A model generated the notes under the pieces. That model saw only the letters and a program-made list of their open reading frames with translations. It was not told the origin of the DNA and did no database searches. A stretch of DNA of 64,000 nucleotides from Streptomyces paludis (lineage in GTDB: Bacteria; Actinomycetota; Actinomycetes; Streptomycetales; Streptomycetaceae), in assembly GCF_003344965.1 (NCBI RefSeq), contig NZ_CP031194.1, forward strand, positions 3,844,001 through 3,908,000. The letters are read 5' to 3'. Shown piece by piece: positions 1-8,588 of the stretch; positions within the stretch are counted from its first letter, which is position 1; each line of letters opens with the position of its first letter. Made by a program: the position numbers and the translations under genes.

Positions 1-823
1 TGAGGACGGCCGGGGTGTCGGTGGAGAGGGGGCGGGTGGTGATCATGCCGGTGCGTTCCAGGGGGTCGCCGATGACGCTGAAGTCGGGGAGGACCGTGGT
101 GCCCAGGCCCTCGGCGACCATCAGTTTGCCCATTTCGGCGCCGTCCGTGGAGTACGAGAAGGTCGGGCTGCGGCCCTCCAGGAGGCGGTGTACGTAGCGG
201 TGCATGACATAGCCGGAGCGCATCACGATCAGTGGTTCGGAGAGGAGGTCGGCCACCGTGACCGTACGGAGGGCCGCGAGGCGGCTGTCGGAGCGTACGC
301 AGACGACCGGGCGGCCCCGGAGGAGTTCGGTGGTGTGGAAGCCGGGCGGTTTGTCGTCGCCCTGGAGGTAGTTGACCAGCCCGAGATCGAGTCCGCCCTC
401 CAGCAACTCCCGGTGGATCACGGCCTGTTGTGCGCCGGTGACCTCGACCTGGGTCTCGGGGTGCGCGGTGCGGAACGCCTGGATGGTGGGGACCAGTAGC
501 GGCACCGTCGCCGCGTTCACCGTGCCGAGCCTGATCATCCGGGTCGTACGGTGCTGGTCGTCGGCCGCCCGGCGCAGTGTGTCGACCGCGTCCAGCACCC
601 CGATGATGTGCGGCAGCAGCTCGCGCCCGGCGGCGCTGATCCGGGCCCCGGAGCGGCGCCGGTCCAGGATGTCCACGCCCAGCTCGCGTTCCAGGTTCCG
701 TACGGTCTCGCTCAGCGCGGGCTGCGAGACATGGAGCGCCTCGGCCGCGCGACGCAGCGACCCGAGCCTGGTCACGGCTTCGATGTATTCGAGCTGCTCT
801 ATTCGCATCCGGGCGTCTCGCAT
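1..823 (-). CDS. LysR-family transcriptional regulator (partial, runs off left edge)
   Basis: The gene reads leftward and its C-terminus lies outside the window; 274 residues are visible. The N-terminal winged helix-turn-helix includes GSLRRAAEALHVSQPALS, the recognition-helix region typical of LysR proteins. The periplasmic-binding-like co-inducer domain follows (LGTVNAATVPLLVPTIQAF onward). The start is placed at 823 (MRDARMRIEQLE); the in-frame Met at 808 is an equal alternative. It diverges from an organosulfur-utilisation cluster, so by analogy with CysB/Cbl/SsuR-type regulators it probably controls that cluster. That role is inference from position only. Confidence 0.9.
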   Translation of the reverse strand, partial: MRDARMRIEQLEYIEAVTRLGSLRRAAEALHVSQPALSETVRNLERELGVDILDRRRSGARISAAGRELLPHIIGVLDAVDTLRRAADDQHRTTRMIRLGTVNAATVPLLVPTIQAFRTAHPETQVEVTGAQQAVIHRELLEGGLDLGLVNYLQGDDKPPGFHTTELLRGRPVVCVRSDSRLAALRTVTVADLLSEPLIVMRSGYVMHRYVHRLLEGRSPTFSYSTDGAEMGKLMVAEGLGTTVLPDFSVIGDPLERTGMITTRPLSTDTPAVL

Positions 824-957
824 TCGGCGGTGGAAGGGAAACCCTATCACCGGGTCGTTTTTACCGAATCGACCGTGGATGGGGGCAGGGGTACGCTCTT
901 GCCCGTAGGAAGCTGTCGAATTCATCTTTCACCAGCCGGAAAGGCGGTGGCGCGGCA

Positions 958-1032
958 ATGAACGATCTTCGGGAACTCACCCGGCGGCGCCATGTCGACC
1001 TGGTCCGTGTCTCCAGCTCCCTGTGTCTGTAG
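958..1032 (+). CDS. Cys-containing leader peptide (24 aa) upstream of sulfur genes
   Basis: This is a 24-codon ORF, ATG 958 to TAG 1030-1032, whose product ends TRRRHVDLVRVSSSLCL. The RRRHVDL-R-SS--C pattern is that of the short actinobacterial putative leader peptides found in front of sulfur-assimilation genes, where ribosome stalling at the near-terminal cysteine codon is thought to sense cysteine or charged tRNA-Cys. A GGAAAGG (938-944) and GGTGG (946-950) lie upstream as candidate ribosome-binding sequences. The stop is 173 bp before sfnG, leaving room for an attenuator hairpin. It is too short for usual gene calling. The pattern match is what I see; the attenuation mechanism is family knowledge plus inference. 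Confidence 0.7.
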   Translation: MNDLRELTRRRHVDLVRVSSSLCL

Positions 1033-1118
1033 CTCTCTGCGGCTGAGGCTTCTTTTTCTGTGTCCGCGTAACGGCTGAGTCGCTCCACGCCGCCGTAGCG
1101 CCGCAGCGCTATTCCTTT

Positions 1119-1140
1119 CCCGTCTCACGGGATTTCTTCG
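1119..1140 (+). promoter_or_regulatory. Candidate attenuator hairpin between leader peptide and sfnG
   Basis: CCCGT-CTC-ACGGG (1119-1131) forms a 5-bp stem with a 3-nt loop, followed directly by ATTTCTT. It lies between the leader-peptide stop and the sfnG start, where a transcription attenuator would be expected. A second short stem, AGCG/CGCT, lies at 1097-1110. The stem is short, so the call is tentative. Confidence 0.35.
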
Positions 1141-1205
1141 CGCCTCCGTGGAATTCATCCACTTTTCACATTCGCCTGCCTGAATCCGCACACCGGGAGT
1201 TCCCG

Positions 1206-2351
1206 ATGTCCTCTCTCCGCTTCGCCTACTGGGTGCCCAATGTGAGTGGCGGCCTCGTCACGAGCAGGATCGAACAGCGCACCGACTGGGGGTACGACTA
1301 CAACCGCGAGCTGGCCGTCCTCGCCGAGAACAGCGGCTTCGACTACGCCCTCAGCCAGGTGCGCTACATGGCCAGTTACGGCGCCGAGTACCAGCACGAG
1401 TCGACCAGCTTCAGCCTCGCCCTCCTCCTCGCGACCGAGCGGCTCAAGGTCATCGCCGCCGTACACCCCGGGCTCTGGCACCCGGGGGTGCTGGCCAAGC
1501 TCGGTGCCACCGCCGACCACCTGTCAAAGGGGCGGTTCGCGGTGAATGTCGTCAGCGGCTGGTTCAAGGACGAGTTCACCGCCCTCGGCGAACCCTGGCT
1601 GGAGCACGACGAGCGCTACCGCCGCTCGGAGGAGTTCATCCGCGCGCTGCGCTCCGTCTGGACCGAGGACCACGCCGAGCTGGCCGGGGACTTCTACCGG
1701 ATCAGGGACTTCACGCTCAAGCCCAAGCCGCTCAACACCCCCGAGCGCCCCCACCCGGAGATCTTCCAGGGCGGCAACTCCACGGCCGCCCGCGCCATGG
1801 CCGGCCGGGTCTCCGACTGGTACTTCAGCAACGGCAAGGACTTCGACGGTGTCACCGAGCAGGTCCGGGACGTACGCGCCGCCGCCGAGGCCGCCGGGCG
1901 GGCCGGCCGGGTGCGGTTCGGGCTCAACGGGTTCCTCATCGCACGCGACACCGAGGCCGAGGCACGAGAGGTGCTGCGCGAGATCGTGGCCAAGGCGGAC
2001 ACCGAGGCGGTCGAGGGCTTCGGCTCGGCGGTGAAGCAGGCCGGCCGGTCCGCCGCCGACGGCAAGGGCATGTGGCAGGACTCGTCCTTCGAGGACCTCG
2101 TCCAGTACAACGACGGCTTCCGGACGGGGCTGATCGGTACGCCGGAGCAGATCGCCGAGCGGATCGTCGCGTACAAGCGGCTCGGTGTGGACCTGTTCCT
2201 CCTCGGCTTCCTGCACTACCTGGAGGAGGTCGAGTACTTCGGCAAGCGGGTGCTGCCGCTGGTGCGCGAGCTGGAGGCGCAACTCCCTGAGGAAGATGTG
2301 GAGTTGGGGCGTTACGTGCCGGTGGGTGACGTCTCGTCCTTGGCCGGCTGA
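1206..2351 (+). CDS. sfnG: Dimethylsulfone monooxygenase SfnG, FMNH2-dependent
   Basis: This 381-residue luciferase-like flavin monooxygenase has the SfnG signature in its N-terminus (RFAYWVPNVSGGLVTSRI) and a long TIM-barrel match (LLLATERLKVIAAVHPG, FAVNVVSGWFKDEF, EIFQGGNSTAARAMAG). SfnG uses FMNH2 supplied by a partner reductase to convert dimethylsulfone to methanesulfinate. The next gene encodes such a reductase, 54 bp downstream on the same strand, which supports the assignment. It is the first structural gene after the Cys leader peptide, so the operon is probably induced under sulfur limitation. ATG 1206 follows GGGAG at 1196-1200. Confidence 0.88.
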   Translation: MSSLRFAYWVPNVSGGLVTSRIEQRTDWGYDYNRELAVLAENSGFDYALSQVRYMASYGAEYQHESTSFSLALLLATERLKVIAAVHPGLWHPGVLAKLGATADHLSKGRFAVNVVSGWFKDEFTALGEPWLEHDERYRRSEEFIRALRSVWTEDHAELAGDFYRIRDFTLKPKPLNTPERPHPEIFQGGNSTAARAMAGRVSDWYFSNGKDFDGVTEQVRDVRAAAEAAGRAGRVRFGLNGFLIARDTEAEAREVLREIVAKADTEAVEGFGSAVKQAGRSAADGKGMWQDSSFEDLVQYNDGFRTGLIGTPEQIAERIVAYKRLGVDLFLLGFLHYLEEVEYFGKRVLPLVRELEAQLPEEDVELGRYVPVGDVSSLAG

Positions 2352-2405
2352 ATCTCTCCTCTCCCTCTCGCTCGCCCCTTTCCCTTCTTTCCGAGGTGAT
2401 TCCGT

Positions 2406-2972
2406 ATGGCCACCATCCTCTCCGTCTCCGGCAGTCCGTCCCCCACCTCCCGCACCGCCCGGCTCCTCCGCCACCTCGACGGCCGGCTCACCGGCCAGGG
2501 CCACCGGGTCGTCCCGCTCGACATCCGTACGCTGCCCGCCGACGCGCTGCTCGGCGCCGACTTCGGGCACCCCGCGATCGTGGCGGCGCGGCGGCTGTTC
2601 GAGGAGGCCGATGGGGTGGTGGTCGGGACGCCCGTCTACAAGGCCGCGTACTCGGGGCTGCTGAAGTCCCTGCTCGACCTGATGCCGCAGTACGCGCTGG
2701 AGGGCAAGACCGTGCTGCCGCTCGCGACGGGCGGTTCCACGGCGCATGTGCTGGCGATCGACTACGCGCTGAGGCCGGTGCTGTCGTCGATGGGCGCGGC
2801 GCACATCGTGCAGGGGTGGTTCGTGCTGGACAAGCACATCACGGTGGCGGAGGACGGGGTGTCCGTGACGGTCGATCCGGCGTCGCGGGAGGCGTTGGAG
2901 CAGGTCGTGGACCAGTTCTCGGTGGCGCTGGGTGCCGGTGGCGCCGCCCGCCTGTCGGCTGTGGCGGCCTGA
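2406..2972 (+). CDS. NADPH-dependent FMN reductase (MsuE/SsuE type)
   Basis: This 188-residue flavodoxin-like reductase shows the FMN-phosphate loop near the N-terminus (ILSVSGSPSPTSRTA, residues 4-18) and the GTPVYKAAYSGLLKSLLD segment conserved in SsuE/MsuE proteins. It should supply reduced FMN to the two flavin monooxygenases of this cluster, as SsuE does for SsuD and MsuE for MsuD/SfnG. It lies 54 bp after sfnG, and the next gene starts 2 bp after its stop, so the three are almost certainly co-transcribed and translationally coupled. Confidence 0.88.
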   Translation: MATILSVSGSPSPTSRTARLLRHLDGRLTGQGHRVVPLDIRTLPADALLGADFGHPAIVAARRLFEEADGVVVGTPVYKAAYSGLLKSLLDLMPQYALEGKTVLPLATGGSTAHVLAIDYALRPVLSSMGAAHIVQGWFVLDKHITVAEDGVSVTVDPASREALEQVVDQFSVALGAGGAARLSAVAA

Positions 2973-2973
2973 G

Positions 2974-4242
2974 ATGGCTGTACGCGCGCACGTTGTCGCG
3001 CAAGCCGTCGCGCATGTCGTCGCGGACGACGCCGAGGCGCTCGCCGTGGCCGCCGCCCTGGCCGAGGAGTTCCGTACCGGAGCCGCCGCCCGGGACGCGG
3101 GGCGGGTCCTGCCGCGCGCGGAGCTGGACCGGCTGTCGGCGTCCGGGCTGCTCGGGGTCACCGTGCCGCGCGCGTACGGGGGCGCCGAGGTGTCCGCCCG
3201 TACGCTCGCGGAGGTCTTCCGGCTGCTGGCGGCGGCCGATCCCAGCCTGGCGCAGATCCCGCAGAGCCACTTCGTGTACGTGAACGTGCTGCGCGGCCAA
3301 GGGACCGACGCGCAGCGGAAGTTCTTCTTCGGTGAGGTGCTGGCGGGGCGGCGGTTCGGCAACGCGCAGTCGGAGAAGGGGACCGCGCATGTGCGGGACA
3401 TCCGGACGCGGTTGGTGCCGCGCGGGGATGGCGCGGGTGGTGACGGTGTGCTGCTGCTGAACGGGGAGAAGCACTACGCGACGGGCGCCCTGTTCGCGGA
3501 CTGGATTCCGGTGCTGGCCCGGCTCGGGGGTACGGGAGACGGCAGACATGGTGACGGTGACTCCCCGCTGCATGTCGCTTACGTCCACCGTGACGCGCCC
3601 GGTGTGACCGTAGTGGACGACTGGGACGGCATGGGCCAGCGCACCACGGCCAGTGGGACCGTACGGCTGGTGGATGTCGAGGTGGCGGCGGATCGTGTCG
3701 TACCGCACCACCTCACCTTCGAGGGGCCGCAACTCCACGGCGCGCTGGCCCAGTTGCTGCACGCCGCCATCGACGCGGGCATCGCGGGCGGCGCGCTGGC
3801 GGAGGCCGCCGCGTTTGTACGTACGCACAGCAGGCCCTGGTTCGAGGCGGTCGGCGAGGGGTACGGGACGACGGCCGAGGACCCGCTGCTCGTCCAGCGC
3901 TTCGGCGAACTCGGCCTGGACGTACGGGCGTCGGACGCGGTGCTGCGCGCGGCGGCGGACGCGGTGGACGCCGCCTCCGCCGACCTCACTGACTCGTCCG
4001 CCGCCGAGGCGTCGATCGCGGTGGCGGCGGCGAAGGTCCACGCGGCGCGGGCGGCGGTGGAGACGGGCAGTGCGCTGTTCGAGGTGGCGGGGACACGGGC
4101 CGCCCTGGACGGGCTCAATCTGCACCGGTACTGGCGCGACGCGCGGACGCACACCCTGCACGACCCGGTGCGCTGGAAGGTGCAGCACATCGGCCGGTAT
4201 GTGCTGAGAGGCACCAGGCCGCCGCGCCACGGTCTGCTCTGA
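2974..4242 (+). CDS. SfnB-family sulfur acquisition flavoprotein (acyl-CoA dehydrogenase fold)
   Basis: This 422-residue acyl-CoA-dehydrogenase-fold protein fits the SfnB/DszC flavin-dependent group associated with organosulfur use. Visible features are an N-terminal helical domain (LSASGLLGVTVPRAYGGAEV), a central beta domain (FGNAQSEKGTAHVRDI; LNGEKHYATGALFADWIPVLA) and a C-terminal helical domain (LFEVAGTRAALDGLNLHRYW). The start at 2974 (MAVRAHVVAQ) is 2 bp after the reductase stop; an in-frame start at 2932 would overlap the reductase and is rejected. The exact substrate cannot be read from sequence, but context points to a sulfone or sulfonate intermediate. Confidence 0.82.
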   Translation: MAVRAHVVAQAVAHVVADDAEALAVAAALAEEFRTGAAARDAGRVLPRAELDRLSASGLLGVTVPRAYGGAEVSARTLAEVFRLLAAADPSLAQIPQSHFVYVNVLRGQGTDAQRKFFFGEVLAGRRFGNAQSEKGTAHVRDIRTRLVPRGDGAGGDGVLLLNGEKHYATGALFADWIPVLARLGGTGDGRHGDGDSPLHVAYVHRDAPGVTVVDDWDGMGQRTTASGTVRLVDVEVAADRVVPHHLTFEGPQLHGALAQLLHAAIDAGIAGGALAEAAAFVRTHSRPWFEAVGEGYGTTAEDPLLVQRFGELGLDVRASDAVLRAAADAVDAASADLTDSSAAEASIAVAAAKVHAARAAVETGSALFEVAGTRAALDGLNLHRYWRDARTHTLHDPVRWKVQHIGRYVLRGTRPPRHGLL

Positions 4243-4284
4243 CCTCAGCAACTCCCTTATGTCGCATGTCTTTTGGAGAATTCC

Positions 4285-5484
4285 GTGAGCCTCACCTTCC
4301 ACTGGTTCCTGCCCACCTACGGCGACAGCCGCCATGTCATCGGCGGCGGTCATGGTGTGCCGGCGGGGTCGGCCGATGGGTCTGAAGGGTCCGGAGTGTC
4401 CGGAGCCTTTGACGGGCAGCGGCCCGCCGATCTCGGCTATCTGGCCCAGATCGGCCGGGCCGCCGAACAGCTGGGCTTCGAGGGCGCGTTGACCCCCACC
4501 GGCGCCTGGTGCGAGGACGCCTGGCTGACCACGGCCATGCTGGCCCGGGAGACCGAACGGCTGAAGTTCCTGGTCGCCTTCCGGCCCGGCTTCGTGGCAC
4601 CGACACTGGCCGCCCAGATGGCCGCCACCTTCCAGCGCCACGCGCCCGGACGGCTGCTGCTCAACGTGGTGACGGGCGGCGAGGGCCATGAGCAGCGCGC
4701 GTACGGCGACTTCCTCGGCAAGGACGAGCGGTACGCGCGTACTGGCGAATTCCTCGACATCGTACGGGCGTTGTGGCGCGGTGAGACGGTCACCCGGCAC
4801 GGCGCACACCTCCGGGTCGAGGAGGCGAGGCTGGCCCGCGTCCCGGATCCGGTGCCGCCGGTCTACTTCGGCGGGTCCTCCCCGGCGGCGGGCGAGGTCG
4901 CGGCCCGGCACAGCGATGTCTATCTGACGTGGGGCGAGCCGCCGGCCCAGGTCGCGGAGAAGATCGGGTGGATCCGGGCGCTCGCGGAGAAGGCGGGCCG
5001 GACCGTACGGTTCGGCATCCGGCTGCATGTGATCACCCGCGACACCGCCGACCAGGCATGGGCCGAGGCGCGCCGGCTGCTGGCCGGTTTCGCCCCGGAC
5101 GCGATCGCCGCCGTACAGGCCGGGCTGGCGCGCAGCGAGTCGGAGGGTCAGCGGCGGATGCTGGCGCTGCACGGCGGCTCGGCGGACGGGCTGGAGGTCT
5201 CGCCGAACCTGTGGGCCGGGATCGGGCTGGTGCGCGGCGGCGCGGGGACGGCGCTGGTGGGCAGCCACGCGGAGGTGGCGGCGCGGATCGAGGAGTACCA
5301 CCGGCTGGGGATCGACGAGTTCGTGATGTCGGGGCATCCGCATCTGGAGGAGGCGTACTGGTTCGGTGAGGGCGTCCTGCCGAGGCTGGCGGCCACGGGC
5401 CTGTGGACACACCCGGCGGGCGCTGCCCGTGGTGCGGGCGGTGTCTCCGCCGGGGTGCCGTTCGCGGCGGAGGTACGGCGGTGA
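4285..5484 (+). CDS. Alkanesulfonate monooxygenase-like flavoprotein (SsuD family)
   Basis: The product is a 399-residue luciferase-like monooxygenase. It begins MSLTFHWFLPTYGDSRHV and contains LLLNVVTGGEGHEQRAYGDF, VPPVYFGGSSPAAGEVA and YHRLGIDEFVMSGHPHLEEA, all characteristic of SsuD, which desulfonates alkanesulfonates to aldehyde plus sulfite with FMNH2 and O2. GTG 4285 is chosen because GGAG at 4275-4278 sits 6 nt upstream; an upstream in-frame TTG at 4273 is less likely. It is the last gene of the cluster, 42 bp after the SfnB-like gene. No ssuABC transporter lies nearby, so uptake must be encoded elsewhere. Confidence 0.87.
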   Translation: MSLTFHWFLPTYGDSRHVIGGGHGVPAGSADGSEGSGVSGAFDGQRPADLGYLAQIGRAAEQLGFEGALTPTGAWCEDAWLTTAMLARETERLKFLVAFRPGFVAPTLAAQMAATFQRHAPGRLLLNVVTGGEGHEQRAYGDFLGKDERYARTGEFLDIVRALWRGETVTRHGAHLRVEEARLARVPDPVPPVYFGGSSPAAGEVAARHSDVYLTWGEPPAQVAEKIGWIRALAEKAGRTVRFGIRLHVITRDTADQAWAEARRLLAGFAPDAIAAVQAGLARSESEGQRRMLALHGGSADGLEVSPNLWAGIGLVRGGAGTALVGSHAEVAARIEEYHRLGIDEFVMSGHPHLEEAYWFGEGVLPRLAATGLWTHPAGAARGAGGVSAGVPFAAEVRR

Positions 5485-5623
5485 GGGCGCCTTCCGGCAC
5501 GGTGTGACGGGCGCCTTCCCCCACGGCGCGACCGCGCAGTGTGCATGAGCCAGTACCCCGATTCCCGGATCCCACCCGGCGGACTTCTAGGCTGGCCTGA
5601 GGATCCGAGCGAGGAGTTGGGCA

Positions 5624-7453
5624 GTGCGAATAGAGCGTCACCAGGTACGCGGGACCGCCGTGTCAGCGGCACGTGAGGACTTCGCCAACCGCATCGGGGG
5701 CCAGGTGCACTCCATGTCCCGCGGCGGCCGTATGACCACGTACGAGTGGCAGTTCATCGCCGGGGAGTTCCTCGACTACCTGGGGGCGCTCTCCGTCGAG
5801 ACGCCCGACCTCGGTACGGCGGAGGCCCAGGCCGCGCTGAAGGACGCCTCGGAGGCCGCCGCCGGAGCCGTCGCCTACGCGGCGTACCACCCGCACTGTG
5901 GCTTCCAGATCTTCCTGAACTACGTGAATTTCGGCATGAGTTACGACCGCGGTGACGATGCCCCCGCGGAGCGGGTCACTCCCGGGGAGTGGATCGACGC
6001 GCTCTGCCTGGCGGTCCTCAGGGACAAGGCGAAATTCCACGGCGAGGCATTCCACTTCGCCCGGGGAAAGTTCGCCGAGCAGGCGCAGGGCACACCCACC
6101 GGCGAGCTGGCCACGGGACTGATGGCCGTGGCCTTGGACGACACCGGCGACGACGAGGAGTATCCGCCGAGCGCGCAGGCCAAACTCGCCGCCGTCGACG
6201 CTGCCCTGGCCCGTGTCCGTACCCGTGCGCAGGGAACCACGGACCACCAGCCCCTCCCGGACCAAGCGGATCTCCCGGACCACCAGCCCCTCCCAGGCCA
6301 AGCGGATCTCCCGGACCACCCGGACAGCGCCGCGCTGCGCGCCCTGCGCGCCCTCGCCGCCGAGGACCGGCCGGCCTTCGACACCGCGCTGGCCGGCCTC
6401 CTGACCACGTACGCCGCCGCGCACGGCCAGACGTCCTCCCCCAGGACTCTGCTGCCGCTCGTCCCCCTCGCCCTCTCCGCGCTGGCCTATCGGACGCTGG
6501 GCTGGGCGCCCGTCGTCCACACCGCGTATCTGCCGCACGCGCTGGTCACGGGCTTCGAGACGGCGGGCCCCCGCGTCGGGGCGTTCGGCTCGGGCCGGCG
6601 GCCGGACGCGGTCGCCGCGCTCGCCGCGGGCCCGCTGGTGGTGGAGCGGCCGGCTCGGCCGGCCCGCGAGCAGGCCGTGCTTCCGGAGGTCGCGGCCAGG
6701 TACGAGGAAGACGTCCGGAAGGCGCTCAATCCCACCGACGGGAAGCCGCCCGCCCTCTGGGAGCTGGAGGACGTCATGGGTGACCAGGAGCGCCTCTTCA
6801 AGTGGCGTGCCGCGGACCCCGGCAGTGACATCGACACGCAGCTCGCGACCCTGAAGCTGGCCTCCCAGATGGGCGCGGCCCTGTTCCGGGTCCGCCTCGC
6901 GAAGCCGGGCACCCAGGTCGAGGTGAGTATCGACGGACGTACGCTCCACTACCGGGCGGACGACGGGGACGAGGCGATCGGCGCCGGCAACTGGCAGCGG
7001 GCCGTCGCGTTCGCCCTGATCACCGGCGCGCGCGAGGACCTCGCGCCCCTCGTTCTCACCGGCCCCGCCTCCGCCGGTACGGACGATTCCGCCTTCAGCG
7101 CGTACCGCGTCGCCCTTCACGCCTACCTGAAGGGCACCGATCCCGAAGCGGCCGTGCAGCAGGCGCTCTACCAGGCCGAGCGGGCCAAGGACTGGGGTTT
7201 CGCCATGCCGCCCGTCATGCTGCTGTCGCAGTTGGTGGAGGGCGACGAGGAGAGCTTCAACCTCGCCCTCGCCGACGCGCTCGAAGCCCACCGCGACTAC
7301 TACCGGGTCGCGGACCGCGCCGACGATCCGGACGCCTCCGGCAGCCTCGACATCCTCGCCCTGGCCTGCCACGCCCGTCGTCGCGGCTGGTCGATCAGGG
7401 TCGAATCCGCCTACCTTCCGCGGTACCTCCTGCGGGCGGTCGTCCCCTTCTAG
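5624..7453 (+). CDS. Imm49-family immunity protein, long form
   Basis: This 609-residue protein has a C-terminal half matching the Imm49 polymorphic-toxin immunity family: the helical block QLVEGDEESFNLALADALEA and the terminal IRVESAYLPRYLLRA motif. The N-terminal part (EWQFIAGEFLDYLGALSVE; KFHGEAFHFARGKFAEQ) looks like a second related helical module, so the protein is long for the family. The linker contains an imperfectly duplicated DHQPLP-QADLP segment. GTG 5624 is preceded by GAGGAG at 5611-5616. No toxin gene, Rhs or WXG partner adjoins it, so it is an orphan immunity gene here. Cytoplasmic; no signal or membrane segment. Confidence 0.7.
   Translation: MRIERHQVRGTAVSAAREDFANRIGGQVHSMSRGGRMTTYEWQFIAGEFLDYLGALSVETPDLGTAEAQAALKDASEAAAGAVAYAAYHPHCGFQIFLNYVNFGMSYDRGDDAPAERVTPGEWIDALCLAVLRDKAKFHGEAFHFARGKFAEQAQGTPTGELATGLMAVALDDTGDDEEYPPSAQAKLAAVDAALARVRTRAQGTTDHQPLPDQADLPDHQPLPGQADLPDHPDSAALRALRALAAEDRPAFDTALAGLLTTYAAAHGQTSSPRTLLPLVPLALSALAYRTLGWAPVVHTAYLPHALVTGFETAGPRVGAFGSGRRPDAVAALAAGPLVVERPARPAREQAVLPEVAARYEEDVRKALNPTDGKPPALWELEDVMGDQERLFKWRAADPGSDIDTQLATLKLASQMGAALFRVRLAKPGTQVEVSIDGRTLHYRADDGDEAIGAGNWQRAVAFALITGAREDLAPLVLTGPASAGTDDSAFSAYRVALHAYLKGTDPEAAVQQALYQAERAKDWGFAMPPVMLLSQLVEGDEESFNLALADALEAHRDYYRVADRADDPDASGSLDILALACHARRRGWSIRVESAYLPRYLLRAVVPF
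6240..6313 (+). repeat. Tandem 36-bp duplication inside the Imm49 gene
   Basis: Two near-identical 36-bp units starting GGACCACCAGCCCCTCCC, plus the start of a third, encode DHQPLP(D/G)QADLP twice in the linker between the two helical modules. The repeat length is a multiple of three, so copy-number changes would keep the reading frame. Confidence 0.85.
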
Positions 7454-7471
7454 CCGGGGGTCTTCGTACGG

Positions 7472-8536
7472 TCACGGAGTCGCGTGGCCGATCGTGATGC
7501 CGCCTTCCTCGTGCGGCACGTCATCGTGCGGTACGTCGTCGAGCGTCACGACGTCCGTCAGCTGGTGCACACCGGGCGGCAACGCGGGCGCGGCATGGGC
7601 GGCCAGGGCGGCCAGGAGGGCGCTGGCCCGGGACTGCGACCGGCCCCGCGCCCACACCGTACGGCCGGTTCCGGCGTGGGTGGCTGACGCCAACCAGCCG
7701 TCGCTGCCCGGCAGATGGAGGCCGCGCGGGGTCGCCCGCCGTGCGCCGGGCAGCCAGGTCAGCAGCGCGAGCGCGGCGGTGGCGGCCCGGGAGTCGGTGC
7801 CGAAGTAGGTGCGTACGGGCACGCCCAGGGTGCGGGTGAGGGTGTGCTGATCGGAGAAGTCGGCGCGGTAGAGGCGGCGCCGGCCGAGGTGGGGCAGGTC
7901 GAAGGCGCGCGGGCGGGAGTAGTTGCGTACGGGCGGACCGCCGTGGGTGTCGGGGAAGGTCCGGCCGAGCAGCCCGTAGCTCCAGTCCGTCGCGGCGGCG
8001 CCGTGCTTCTCGCCCGCGCCGAGGACTACGGCGAGGTCGATCGGGCCGCCGACGGGTCCGCCGGTCGGGTGCGTGGGGCCGGCCGGTCCCGGTGCCGGTC
8101 CCGGTGCCGGTGCCTGTCCCGGCACGGGTCCCGGTCCGGGTGCCTTGGCCAGCGCCGTCGCCAGCAGTCCCGTCAGCCCCGGCGCCAGTCCCACGCCCAG
8201 CAGCAGGGGCGCGGCCGGGGTGAGCCGTTCCAGCGCGGCGATGTACGGGGTGGTGGCGGAGATGTCCACGAAGGCGATGCCCCGGTCCGTCGCCGCCACC
8301 GCCAGCCCCGGATCCTCGGCGCCGGACGCGTTGACGACGACGTCGATCCCGTCCAGCGCCCGGAGGTACGCCTCGCCCGCGCCCGCCGTCAGGTCGAACG
8401 GCCGGTCGGCCCGTACGGGATCGCGCCCGGCGGCGTACGCGCGCCCGCCCCCCTCGCGCAGCCGCGCCACCACATGGGTGCCGACCGCTCCGTACCCGCC
8501 CAGGACGAGCGCACTGATCGCGCTGATCGCCTTCAT
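7472..8536 (-). CDS. NAD(P)-binding saccharopine-dehydrogenase-like protein
   Basis: This 354-residue protein has an N-terminal Rossmann fold with the dinucleotide motif ALVLGGYGAVGTHVV (residues 9-23), and a second domain typical of short saccharopine dehydrogenase or trans-acting enoyl reductase relatives (GIAFVDISATTPYIAALERL; LLLGVGLAPGLTGLLA). Substrate unknown. A Pro/Gly/Ala repeat (about residues 133-155) interrupts the middle. The start at 8536 has GGAG in the expected position. It diverges from the TetR gene at 8629 across a palindrome-rich 92-bp gap, so TetR probably represses it. Its stop is 18 bp from the convergent Imm49 stop. Confidence 0.72.
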   Translation of the reverse strand: MKAISAISALVLGGYGAVGTHVVARLREGGGRAYAAGRDPVRADRPFDLTAGAGEAYLRALDGIDVVVNASGAEDPGLAVAATDRGIAFVDISATTPYIAALERLTPAAPLLLGVGLAPGLTGLLATALAKAPGPGPVPGQAPAPGPAPGPAGPTHPTGGPVGGPIDLAVVLGAGEKHGAAATDWSYGLLGRTFPDTHGGPPVRNYSRPRAFDLPHLGRRRLYRADFSDQHTLTRTLGVPVRTYFGTDSRAATAALALLTWLPGARRATPRGLHLPGSDGWLASATHAGTGRTVWARGRSQSRASALLAALAAHAAPALPPGVHQLTDVVTLDDVPHDDVPHEEGGITIGHATP

Positions 8537-8588
8537 GACCTGCTCCTCGGATCTACTCGATCTACTCGGATGTATTCACTGGAGTCCC

